From Myxococcales bacterium (GTDB lineage Bacteria; Myxococcota_C; UBA6777), in assembly GCA_027005175.1 (NCBI GenBank), contig JALTMC010000706.1, positions 1 to 10,756 on the forward strand: a DNA stretch of 10,756 nt, read 5' to 3'. The notes beneath the pieces were generated by a model, which worked only from the letters and a program-made list of their open reading frames with translations, ran no database searches and had not been told where the DNA came from. This document shows, piece by piece, positions 1 through 6,900 of this stretch. Each line of letters opens with the position of its first letter. The stretch's first letter is position 1. Both the position numbers and the translations under genes were made by a program.

Positions 1-2
1 TA

Positions 3-22
3 CCAGCTTTTGCCAGCTTTTG
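3..22. repeat. 10-bp perfect tandem repeat
   Basis: The decamer CCAGCTTTTG occurs twice head to tail (3-12 and 13-22). Ten base pairs is about one helical turn, so the two copies face the same side of the DNA. It sits at the very edge of the window, so further copies upstream cannot be excluded. Function unknown. Confidence 0.6.
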
Positions 23-197
23 TGTGGCATATGGGGATTGACTCCGATACCAGCCTTTCGACTCTTCCTCTCAAATTCAATTATATCGATAGTTTCAGGT
101 GTTTTTGTCGGCAGTCTGCTTGACAGAAGGGTTGAAGTGTGACCTATGGGGAGCGCTTTCAGCGAAGGAAGAAAGCCTCGCACTGTTCGGTGTTGTG

Positions 198-206
198 AAA
201 AGGAGG
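198..206 (+). promoter_or_regulatory. strong ribosome binding site that sets the GTG start at 212
   Basis: AAAAGGAGG is a near-perfect complement of the 16S rRNA tail and ends 5 nt before the in-frame GTG at 212. This is why the GTG is preferred over the in-frame ATG at 146, which has no comparable site. Confidence 0.8.
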
Positions 207-211
207 ACTTT

Positions 212-835
212 GTGTCAGAACAAAAGAAAGAAGCAGCCGCTCAAGAACAGGAAGCAGTCACCCCGCAAGAACAGGAAGCAGCCGTCCCCAGCGCGAAGCC
301 CCGTCGTCATTACGGGTATCGAGTTGTGGCTGGTATTTTTGTATTGGCTCTTGTTTTGGGTGTGTTTTTGTTTCGCAACATGAAGCGTTCCATTCGAACG
401 ATTGAGCAAACACAAAAAGATATGGCGATTGCCGGGAAAACATTGACCTGGAGTGGCTGTATGGATCGTGTGATGAAGTGGAATAAGATGTGCGGTGCGA
501 TGCAGGTGTTGTGTCGCGCCTCGATCTCTCGAATTACAGCTTCCTGTTTGGAAGCTCGCTCTCGCACCAAAGCCTGTAAGGCTATGGATCTTGGGAAGTC
601 CCGAGCCCACTTTACATTCAAACATTGCAAAGCCCGGGGTGAACATCGTCGTCGTCATTGGAAGCGCGAATGTGGCACAGCCTTCGGAACATTGCATAAA
701 TACTGTCAGTTCTGGAAGAACAAAAAGAAGCGCGGTGCAGTCGCAAACCGTGTTGTCTCTGTCAGAAAGCCGTCGAGCCCTGCGGTTTCAGCGAAGGTCC
801 CAACCTCTCCACGTCCTGCACCTGCTCGTCGGTAA
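212..835 (+). CDS. membrane-anchored eight-cysteine protein of unknown function
   Basis: I do not recognise this 207-residue protein. Seen in the sequence: a hydrophilic N-terminal tail rich in Glu, Gln and Ala (residues 2-28) with an imperfect octapeptide repeat; a basic patch PRRHYGYR; one membrane helix at about residues 38-54; then a very basic domain with eight cysteines at 83, 94, 101, 112, 122, 139, 154 and 165. Spacings are x10, x6, x10, x9, x16, x14, x10. The C-terminus (from about 169) is Lys/Arg-rich then Pro/Ser/Ala/Arg-rich and looks disordered. Inference: N-terminus inside, Cys domain in the periplasm, where four disulfides could staple a helical bundle; the CX10C spacing suits helical hairpins. 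There is no CXXCH, so it is not a c-type cytochrome. It lies 52 bp upstream of ctaB, so a role in oxidase biogenesis is possible but unproven. The GTG start is chosen for the AGGAGG site 5 nt upstream. Confidence 0.75.
   Translation: MSEQKKEAAAQEQEAVTPQEQEAAVPSAKPRRHYGYRVVAGIFVLALVLGVFLFRNMKRSIRTIEQTQKDMAIAGKTLTWSGCMDRVMKWNKMCGAMQVLCRASISRITASCLEARSRTKACKAMDLGKSRAHFTFKHCKARGEHRRRHWKRECGTAFGTLHKYCQFWKNKKKRGAVANRVVSVRKPSSPAVSAKVPTSPRPAPARR
242..281 (+). repeat. 24-bp-period direct repeat inside the N-terminal tail of the first gene
   Basis: The 16-mer CAAGAACAGGAAGCAG is present at 242-257 and again at 266-281, a period of 24 bp (8 codons). It encodes two copies of QEQEA within the acidic cytoplasmic tail. 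This is probably an in-frame slippage duplication in a low-complexity linker. Confidence 0.75.
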
Positions 836-855
836 GTCGTAGATTCATTGAACGG

Positions 856-880
856 GATGCTTCTTAGACAAGGAAGCATC
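856..880 (+). promoter_or_regulatory. stable hairpin between the first gene and ctaB
   Basis: GATGCTTCTT (856-865) pairs with AGGAAGCATC (871-880) around a 5-nt loop AGACA: ten base pairs, one of them G-U. There is no U-run after it, so it is not a typical intrinsic terminator. Its right arm contains AGGAAG (871-876), the only Shine-Dalgarno-like sequence upstream of the ctaB start, so the stem could also limit ctaB translation. It may instead act as an mRNA processing or stability element. Confidence 0.55.
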
Positions 881-887
881 ATTCATC

Positions 888-1829
888 GTGATCACTCAGC
901 AAGATGGTGTTGTCCTTATGGTTGAAAAACAAATCCAAACAAAGTCGAGTCGTTGGCGTGATTTTCTTGCCTTAACCAAAGCGCGTATTACTGCCATGTG
1001 TGTGATGATGACTGCCGGTGGTTACTGGTTGGCTGACTCTGCACAGGGGCACTTTGTTCCTGTGTCCAAAGACACCGGATTCTGGCGACTGATGCTGCTT
1101 TTGCTCGGCACAACGTTTGTGATCGCAGGTAGCTGTGCGCTGAATATGTATCTGGAGCGTGAACGCGACAAGTTGATGGAGCGCACTCGCGAAAGGCCTC
1201 TTCCTGCCGGGCGTTTGGAACCGTGGGAGGCTCTTCTCTTTGGTGGTACCTTGTCTGTGGCTGGGGTTGTTATCCTTGCTTTGGCGATCAACGTGCTGAC
1301 TGCTTTCCTTGCCGCTTTGGCGCTGGTTCTTTATGTTTGGGTTTATACTCCCCTCAAAACACGCACCACATTGTTTTTGCTGGTGGGCACTATTCCAGGT
1401 GCGATGCCTCCTCTGCTTGGGTGGACGGCTGTGACCAACCAGATCGACTGGGTTGGTGGGTGTCTGTTTGCGATCCTTGTTTTTTGGCAACTTCCTCATT
1501 TTCTCGCTCTCTCTGTGATGTGTCAAAAGGATTATGCCCTCGCAGGTGTCCAGCTTGTGGCTCTCAATCAAGGGGAAAAGCAGGTGCGGTATCAGGCACT
1601 GTTTTATTCTCTTTTGTTGCTACCCGCGAGTCTGTCATTGATCCCGTTGCAAGTGGGGGGCTGGTTGTATGCAGTGATCGCCTTAAACCTCGGCTGCTGG
1701 ATGATTGTGATTGCATTGCACGCCGCTGTCGGGCTTCGCCCCTCTCGTTGGGCACCTCGCCTCTTTTTTGCTTCTTTGATCTATTTGCCTGTCCTGACGC
1801 TGGGCTTGTTGATCGATCAATTGATTTGA
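888..1829 (+). CDS. ctaB: protohaem IX farnesyltransferase (haem O synthase, CtaB/CyoE/COX10 family)
   Basis: A UbiA-superfamily integral membrane prenyltransferase that adds a farnesyl group to haem b to give haem O, the precursor of haem A in cytochrome c oxidases. The 313 residues match the family's usual length. Seen: LTKARIT near residue 30; the first prenyl-diphosphate/Mg motif beginning N86, with E90 and D94, followed by MERTRERPLPAG; the second conserved block YTPLKTRTT (153-161) then GAMPPLLGW (171-179); and FWQLPHFLAL (199-208) with D215-Y216. Eight or nine hydrophobic segments are apparent. E90 takes the place of the first Asp of the usual NxxxDxxxD motif, a substitution also known in COX10-type members, so activity is expected. 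Start is uncertain: GTG 888 has AGGAAG 11 nt upstream; ATG 918 would give 303 residues but has no ribosome binding site. It is followed after 15 bp by sco, probably co-transcribed. Confidence 0.93.
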   Translation: MITQQDGVVLMVEKQIQTKSSRWRDFLALTKARITAMCVMMTAGGYWLADSAQGHFVPVSKDTGFWRLMLLLLGTTFVIAGSCALNMYLERERDKLMERTRERPLPAGRLEPWEALLFGGTLSVAGVVILALAINVLTAFLAALALVLYVWVYTPLKTRTTLFLLVGTIPGAMPPLLGWTAVTNQIDWVGGCLFAILVFWQLPHFLALSVMCQKDYALAGVQLVALNQGEKQVRYQALFYSLLLLPASLSLIPLQVGGWLYAVIALNLGCWMIVIALHAAVGLRPSRWAPRLFFASLIYLPVLTLGLLIDQLI

Positions 1830-1844
1830 TGGACAATCAAAAGT

Positions 1845-2507
1845 ATGGATGAAAAAAAACTACTGAAGCATCCTTTGGTTTGGATTGCAGTTCTGACATT
1901 TTTGATCTTACCTTTTGTGTTGCGTAACTACATGCGCCGTATTCCCATGCCACCTCCGGTGCTTGGGCAGCTTCCTTCCTTTGAGCTTACCGATCATAAC
2001 GGAAAGCCCTTTGGTTTGAAAAATCTGCAAGGGCAGGTTACGGTTGTGGCATTTTTCTTCTCGCGCTGCAGTGGGATCTGTCCACCGTTGATGCGACATA
2101 TGAAGATGCTGCAAGACAAGTTTATCTTTCAGAAGATCGGAGTTCGCTTGCTTGCGATCACGGTGGACCCGGATTACGACACTCCCAAACGCTTGCGGGC
2201 TTACGCCAAGAAGCTCGGGGCCGATCTTCGGAGCTGGACATTTCTGACAGGGCCGATTGAGAAGATCCGACGATTGGCTCTCAAAGGCTTTCATGTGGCT
2301 GTGGGCACACCCAAGAAGAAGGCCAGCTTTCTGGATATTACACACACGAGCAAGTTGATCCTTGTGGATCAAAAGGGCCAAGTTCGCGGTAGGCCCGATA
2401 AACAAGGGAACCCGGTTGGCTATTTTGATAGCACCCGAGAAGGGATTGCTGAATTGTTTCATCGAGCACAGCACACACTGTGGGAAAAGTTTGCCAAGAA
2501 ACAGTGA
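1845..2507 (+). CDS. SCO1/SenC-family copper chaperone for cytochrome c oxidase assembly
   Basis: A 220-residue membrane-anchored thioredoxin-fold protein. Sco proteins bind copper and help assemble the CuA centre of cytochrome c oxidase, working at the outer face of the membrane. Seen: an N-terminal anchor at about residues 11-27 (LVWIAVLTFLILPFVL); the domain opening with PSFELTDHNGKPF; the copper-binding CSGIC with C75 and C79 in the family context FFFSRCSGICPPLM; TVDPDYDTP at 106-114; and the third ligand His167 in DITHTSKLILVD. All three copper ligands are therefore present. The start is ATG 1845, 15 bp after the ctaB stop; the ribosome binding site is weak, suggesting translational coupling to ctaB. 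A second ATG at 1829 overlaps the ctaB stop but is out of frame. Pairing with ctaB and an ACIII operon supports a role in the respiratory oxidase rather than in redox signalling. Confidence 0.92.
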   Translation: MDEKKLLKHPLVWIAVLTFLILPFVLRNYMRRIPMPPPVLGQLPSFELTDHNGKPFGLKNLQGQVTVVAFFFSRCSGICPPLMRHMKMLQDKFIFQKIGVRLLAITVDPDYDTPKRLRAYAKKLGADLRSWTFLTGPIEKIRRLALKGFHVAVGTPKKKASFLDITHTSKLILVDQKGQVRGRPDKQGNPVGYFDSTREGIAELFHRAQHTLWEKFAKKQ

Positions 2508-2524
2508 GACCGATGAATGGACCA

Positions 2525-2604
2525 CCTTGGCCGATGGTTCTTTTCTGCGCTTTTTGGGAAGTCGCCTTGGCCGATGGTTCTTTTCTGTGCTTTTTGGGAA
2601 GTCG
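2525..2604. repeat. 40-bp tandem duplication downstream of sco
   Basis: Two adjacent 40-bp units (2525-2564 and 2565-2604) begin CCTTGGCCGATGG and end TTTTTGGGAAGTCG. They differ at one base only (C at 2548, T at 2588). The unit length is not a multiple of three, which argues against a coding role. It starts 17 bp after the sco stop. Possible explanations are a recent slippage duplication, a member of a dispersed intergenic repeat, or a pair of protein-binding sites. Confidence 0.9.
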
Positions 2605-2822
2605 TGCTGCAATCATGCTGTGTCTTTTGCGAGAGCAGGGTAAGGCATTCACATCTTACAGCAAAGTTCTCTCCTTGACAGCTGTATCGCAGCGTCTTAA
2701 GGCGGTACACTCATTCGGGAAGGTTGGGTTCCCAGAGGCTTTTGGTTCGAGGCTCCTATTGTTGACTGAAATAGTCGGGAATACTGGGGGGTATGGACTC
2801 TTGAGTTTTTTCGGAAAGCTGC

Positions 2823-2851
2823 TTGCATCTGGTAGGGAAGCATGTTATAAG
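2823..2851 (+). promoter_or_regulatory. candidate housekeeping-sigma promoter with extended -10
   Basis: TTGCAT (2823-2828) is separated by exactly 17 bp from TATAAG (2846-2851), which matches the -10 consensus at five of six positions. The -10 is preceded by TG one base upstream (2843-2844), the extended -10 signature. Transcription would begin near 2857-2858 and give a leader of about 235 nt before actA. This is the best promoter-like sequence I found in the gap; others with good -35 boxes (2675-2680, 2762-2767, 2961-2966) lack a fitting -10. Confidence 0.45.
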
Positions 2852-2967
2852 GGGGCCGCTATTGAGGGTATGAATGCGAATTTGTGACCGAAGATAGCGA
2901 TCTCATCAGGGCAATTACATCAGTAGATACAGCATTGGATTTCTAGCGGAAAGTGAAGTGTTGACGG

Positions 2968-3046
2968 GAGTCGAGTTGAGCCCAAAGCATACCCGTGCAA
3001 AAGATGATATGAGGGGTGCGTTTGGGTTTCGAGTCGTTGAGAAAGC
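2968..3046. repeat. imperfect direct repeats flanking the actA leader hairpin
   Basis: GAGTCG-AG-TTGAG-CCC-AAAGC (2968-2988) recurs as GAGTCG-TTGAG-AAAGC (3031-3046); the second copy lacks the AG and CCC insertions. The copies start 63 bp apart. The first overlaps the left arm of the hairpin at 2981-3026 and the second lies just past its right arm. They could be operator half-sites or an old duplication. Confidence 0.4.
2981..3026 (+). promoter_or_regulatory. long bulged hairpin in the leader of the act operon
   Basis: CCCAAAGCA-TA-CCC (2981-2994) pairs with GGG-TGC-G-TTTGGG (3014-3026). This gives twelve Watson-Crick pairs in blocks of 6, 3 and 3, with a 2-nt bulge (2990-2991) on one side and a 1-nt bulge (3020) on the other, around a 19-nt loop. 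There is no U-run behind it. It lies 67-112 nt upstream of the actA start and is a candidate cis-acting RNA element. I recognise no known riboswitch class in it. Confidence 0.4.
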
Positions 3047-3080
3047 TTTTGTCAATTAGTGATAGCAACCAAACGTAACA

Positions 3081-3086
3081 GAGGGA
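3081..3086 (+). promoter_or_regulatory. ribosome binding site of actA
   Basis: GAGGGA ends 6 nt before GTG 3093 and supports that non-ATG start. Confidence 0.7.
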
Positions 3087-3092
3087 ACAGAC

Positions 3093-3896
3093 GTGGCCGT
3101 TATCTTTCCTCGATGGACAAACAAAGTTCCATTGATCTTGCTCGTCTTCGTAACGTTGGGTGGAGTGGGTACCTTTTTTGGAGTGGATTACTACTTCTCA
3201 CCCAAATTCACCGACGTGGGTTATGCACCCAAACAACCAATCCCTTTCAGTCATAAGCTTCATGCGGGCACTTTGAAATTGGATTGTCGCTATTGTCACT
3301 ACTCGGTGGAGAAGGCTAGTTATGCTGCGATTCCACCAACCCAGCTGTGTATGGGTTGTCACGCGATGGTGCGCAATAACAGTCGGAAGATCGCCGTGCT
3401 GAAGGCGGCTCATGAAGCAAAGAAGCCTGTGAAGTGGGTTCGTGTACACATGCTTCCCGATTATGCTTTCTTTGACCACAGCGTTCACATCGGCGCGGGG
3501 GTAGGTTGTGCATCATGCCATGGTCGCATCGACAAAATGGATATTGTTCACCAAGCCAAAGCCTTGAGTATGCGGTGGTGTTTGAAGTGTCATCGCAATC
3601 CCAACCCACATCTCCGCCCCAAAGAGCAAGTCACCAACATGAGTTGGGCTGGCTCTCCAGAGCAGAAAAAGTTTCAGGCCGATCTGAAAGCCTGTCTTGC
3701 AAACGCGAAGGCTTGCAAGAATACCTATATCAAGGGCTTTATGGCGCGTCGAAAAGATATTCAGCGACGTCGTAAAGCGATTGTCGCTGGCAACACTGTT
3801 CGTCGTCATGATTTTATGGGTTGGAAGTGGCCCCAAGAAGATGCCTTGCAACTTCTTGTGAATCCACCTGAACACTGCTCAGGTTGTCATCGATAG
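3093..3896 (+). CDS. actA: Alternative Complex III subunit ActA, pentahaem c-type cytochrome
   Basis: ActA is the multihaem cytochrome of ACIII, held at the outer face of the membrane; it takes electrons from the iron-sulfur clusters of ActB. Of 267 residues, about 12-34 form an N-terminal membrane helix that is likely an uncleaved anchor. Five CXXCH haem sites are visible: CRYCH 65-69, CMGCH 86-90, CASCH 139-143, CLKCH 163-167 and CSGCH 262-266, the last one residue before the C-terminus. Histidines such as those in PFSHKLH and FFDHSVH are candidate distal ligands. Between sites four and five lies a strongly basic segment (about 188-240) with a further cysteine pair, C201 and C208, outside any haem motif. 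The start is GTG 3093, with GAGGGA 6 nt upstream. It is the first gene of the act operon, 44 bp before actB. Assignment rests on haem count, topology and position before an unmistakable actB. Confidence 0.92.
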   Translation: MAVIFPRWTNKVPLILLVFVTLGGVGTFFGVDYYFSPKFTDVGYAPKQPIPFSHKLHAGTLKLDCRYCHYSVEKASYAAIPPTQLCMGCHAMVRNNSRKIAVLKAAHEAKKPVKWVRVHMLPDYAFFDHSVHIGAGVGCASCHGRIDKMDIVHQAKALSMRWCLKCHRNPNPHLRPKEQVTNMSWAGSPEQKKFQADLKACLANAKACKNTYIKGFMARRKDIQRRRKAIVAGNTVRRHDFMGWKWPQEDALQLLVNPPEHCSGCHR

Positions 3897-3940
3897 GTTC
3901 AGACATCCACCGAACACGTAGATTGTTTGTAGAGGGTTCC

Positions 3941-6900
3941 ATGTCGCATTGGCGTAGTATAGAAGACAAAGAAGGTCGCTCTGAGTTTTCGGCCGAACTG
4001 GATTATGAGTACACACCTACCGCAGAAGAGATTGATGCGTTGGGCGTGGACCGTCGTAAATTTTTGGGAATGATGGGGGCCTCTATGGCTCTCGCGGGTT
4101 TAACTGCCACTGGTTGTCGTAAACCTGTTGAAACCATTCTTCCTTACAACAAGCGTCCTGAGGATCTCATCCCAGGCAAGCCTATGTTTTTTGCAACATC
4201 CATGAATGTGGGTCTTGCGGTACAAGGTTTGTTGGTCGAGAGCCAAGAAGGTCGTCCTACCAAACTGGAAGGTAATCCCGACCATCCCAACAGCTTGGGT
4301 GCTACCGATGTATGGGGGCAGTCTGCTGTTCTCGATCTGTACGACCCAGACCGCAGTCGCAAGCCAGCTCAAGGTGGTCGCGAGACCACATGGGAAGCTT
4401 TCTTTTCTGCTGTGGGCGGTCGGTTAAAGACATCGCGTGGACAGCAAGGAAAAGGTGTAGCTCTTTTGATAGAAGAGTCTCCCTCTCCTTCCTTTCAGGC
4501 TTTGTTGTCAGAGTTTAAAAAGAAGCTCCCTCAAGCCGCAATCTTCAAGCATGATCCTGCGGGAAGTGCCAACAGTGATGCGGGAACGAAACTTGTGGGT
4601 GCGGGTGGTCACAGAGCCACGTACTCCCTCCGTAACGCGGATCGTATCCTGAGTATCGGTGCAGACTTCTTGGGTGTTGAAGGGGATACCGTTCGTCAAC
4701 ACCGCGAGTTTGCCGCACGCCGCGATATCACATCGTACGAGAAAAAAGGTGAACTCAGCAAAGCTGAGATGAACCGCTTGTATGTGGTGGAGTCAGGATT
4801 CTCTGTAACGGGAACCAACGCTGACCACCGGCTTCGTTTGCGCGGTGGGGAGTTGGGTGAGTTCTTGGCGGGCTTTGCAGGCTATCTGCTAGAGCAGAAA
4901 GTGGGTACGGTTCCCAGTGGTTCTTCTGCTTTGGCGAGTTTGTTGCAGAAACGCTACAAGCAGTTTGGAAAGACGCACGAAAAACAGCTCTTTCAATGGC
5001 TCAAGTGGTACAAAGCTCTGGCGGAAGACTTGGGGCAAGCGCAAGGCAAGTCACTGGTCTGGGTTGGTGAGAGTCAATCCTCTGCTGTTCATGCTTTGGG
5101 TTTCTTTGTCAACGCTTTGTTGGGAAATATTGGTGAAGGCAAGCCTGTTCGCTACCTTGCGACAGAGGAAGCCGATACCGGAACGCTGGCACAGCTTGCT
5201 GCTCGAATTCAGGCTGGTGAGGTGAAGAACCTCTTTATGCTGGGCGGCAACCCCGTCTATACAGCACCTGGTTCGATCGACTTCAGCACCTTGCTTCAAG
5301 GTGTGGATTTCTCGGTTCATCTCAGCACTCAACTGGACGAGACTTCGCAAGTGGCGACATGGCATGTGCCGATGAATCACTTTCTCGAAAGTTGGGGTGA
5401 CCTGCGTAGCTCTGATGGAACTGTTTCTCTCCAGCAACCCTTGATTGCCCCTCTCTACGGAACTCTCTCTTCACTGGAGTTGCTCGCTTATCTCATTGGT
5501 GGTTTGCCCACCAAGGGATATGAGATCGTACAGACATACTGGAAGGCACAAGCGGTAGGAAAGAAGGGCGACTTCAAGCAAAACTGGCGTCGCTGGCTTC
5601 ATGAAGGTGTGATTCAAGGAACAGCGGCTGCGGCTGCAACACCCTCATTCAAGTGGGCCAATGTGGCTGACGCCTGGCGCGGTGAGCCGTCTTTGCCTGG
5701 CAGTGATGGCCTCGATGTCCATTTTCAGATTGACGCTTCGGTTTGCGATGGTCGATTTGGCAACAATGCTTGGTTGCAAGAGCTGCCTGATCCACTGACC
5801 AAACTGACCTGGGATAACGCTGCACTGATCGGCCCCAAAACGGCACGAGCCAATAGCCTTAAAGATGGCAACTGGGTTGAGCTTGGCTTGCAAGGTCGCA
5901 GCCTTCAAATCCCTGTGTATGTCGCTCCTGGTTTGGCGGAACAAACCATCGTATTGCCTCTTGGGTATGGCCGTGACTTTGGTGGTCGTGTTGCTAAGGG
6001 GGCAGGTTTTAACGTCTATGGATTACGCCCATCAGCGGATACATTCTTTGCTTCCGGTGCGACCCTCAAGACTCTCGTCAAGGGGAACTACAAGCTGGCC
6101 TCCACCCAAGACCACGGTCGGATGATGGAGTTCAGTGACAGTAGTGTTGCAGCAGGCTATGGCTCTTTGACGGAGCCCACCCTCATCGGCAGCAAGAAAG
6201 GCCACAGTCGTGTCACGATCTTGCGTGAGGCTAGCCTGGAAGATGTCGGTCATGTCAAGGGTTACAAATCAAACCCTGAGCAGATCGAAACAAAATACGA
6301 AGTGATGGACAAGTCTCACCTACACTCGCTGTGGAAGGAACCCAACGACAAGGGCGGCCAACAGTGGGGTTTGGTGATGGATCTCAACAAGTGTACAGGT
6401 TGCAATACCTGTGTGATCGCTTGTCAGTCCGAGAATAATATTTCAGTGGTAGGGAAAGAGCGTGTGGCAGTGGGTCGTGAGATGCACTGGATTCGCCTCG
6501 ATCGTTACTTCACGGGTGAAGAAGATGATCCCAAGGTTTCCGTGCAACCCATGACTTGTGTGCACTGTGAAAATGCTCCTTGTGAGAATGTTTGTCCTGT
6601 GGCAGCGACCGCCCACAGCCCCGAAGGGCTGAATGATATGGCCTACAATCGCTGTATTGGTACACGTTATTGTGCAAACAACTGTCCCTACAAGGTTCGA
6701 CGGTTCAACTTCTTCAACTTCAGCAAGGAAAACACCAAGACCTTGCCATTGATTCAAATGCAACGGAATCCCGACGTCACTGTCCGGTTCCGTGGTGTGA
6801 TGGAAAAGTGCTCCTACTGTGTGCAGCGCATCACCGTCGCTAAAATCGATGCTAAACGTGATGGCAATGGTGTCGTTCCGGATGGCGCGATTGTACCGGC

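Larger units (their letters stand above)
1..211. other. left-edge region with no supported gene
   Basis: No gene can be supported here. Two + strand frames stay open from the left edge (to a stop at 121-123 and to one at 140-142), so the tail of an upstream gene could lie here, but neither translation is recognisable. A perfect consensus -35 hexamer TTGACA is at 120-125, but nothing resembling a good -10 box follows at 16-18 bp, so I do not call a promoter. The Shine-Dalgarno of the first gene ends the region. Confidence 0.4.
2508..3092. other. 585-bp intergenic region between sco and actA
   Basis: No gene is supported here. It holds a 40-bp tandem duplication (2525-2604), a candidate promoter (2823-2851), a bulged hairpin (2981-3026) and flanking imperfect repeats. 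One + strand frame is open across 2480-2887, overlapping the end of sco and running through the repeats. Its product is unrecognisable and lacks a ribosome binding site at any internal ATG, so I treat it as chance. No U-tract terminator is apparent after sco. The length and structure of the gap suggest the act operon is transcribed and regulated separately from ctaB-sco. Confidence 0.7.

Noticed and set aside
120-148. Promoter built on the perfect TTGACA at 120-125
   Set aside because: No hexamer at 16-18 bp downstream matches the -10 consensus at more than two positions.
146-211. Upstream in-frame ATG for the first gene at 146
   Set aside because: The AGGAGG site lies inside this extension and points to GTG 212; the added 22 residues look like non-coding sequence.
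2733-2757. GGTTCGA segment resembling a tRNA T-arm
   Set aside because: The flanking bases do not form the five-pair T-stem and no anticodon or acceptor arms are found around it.
2762-2778. Small inverted repeat GACT-GAAAT-AGTC as a terminator or operator
   Set aside because: Only four Watson-Crick pairs plus wobbles and no U-tract; expected by chance in a gap this long.
2480-2887. Open + strand frame of 135 codons between sco and actA
   Set aside because: It overlaps the end of sco, runs through the out-of-phase 40-bp repeats, has no ribosome binding site at its first or internal ATG codons, and its product resembles nothing I know. The best promoter candidate also lies inside it.
3884-3940. 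Upstream in-frame ATG for actB at 3884
   Set aside because: It would overlap the actA stop by 13 bp and has no ribosome binding site. ATG 3941 has AGAGGG 4 nt away and gives the typical short ActB lead before the twin-arginine signal.
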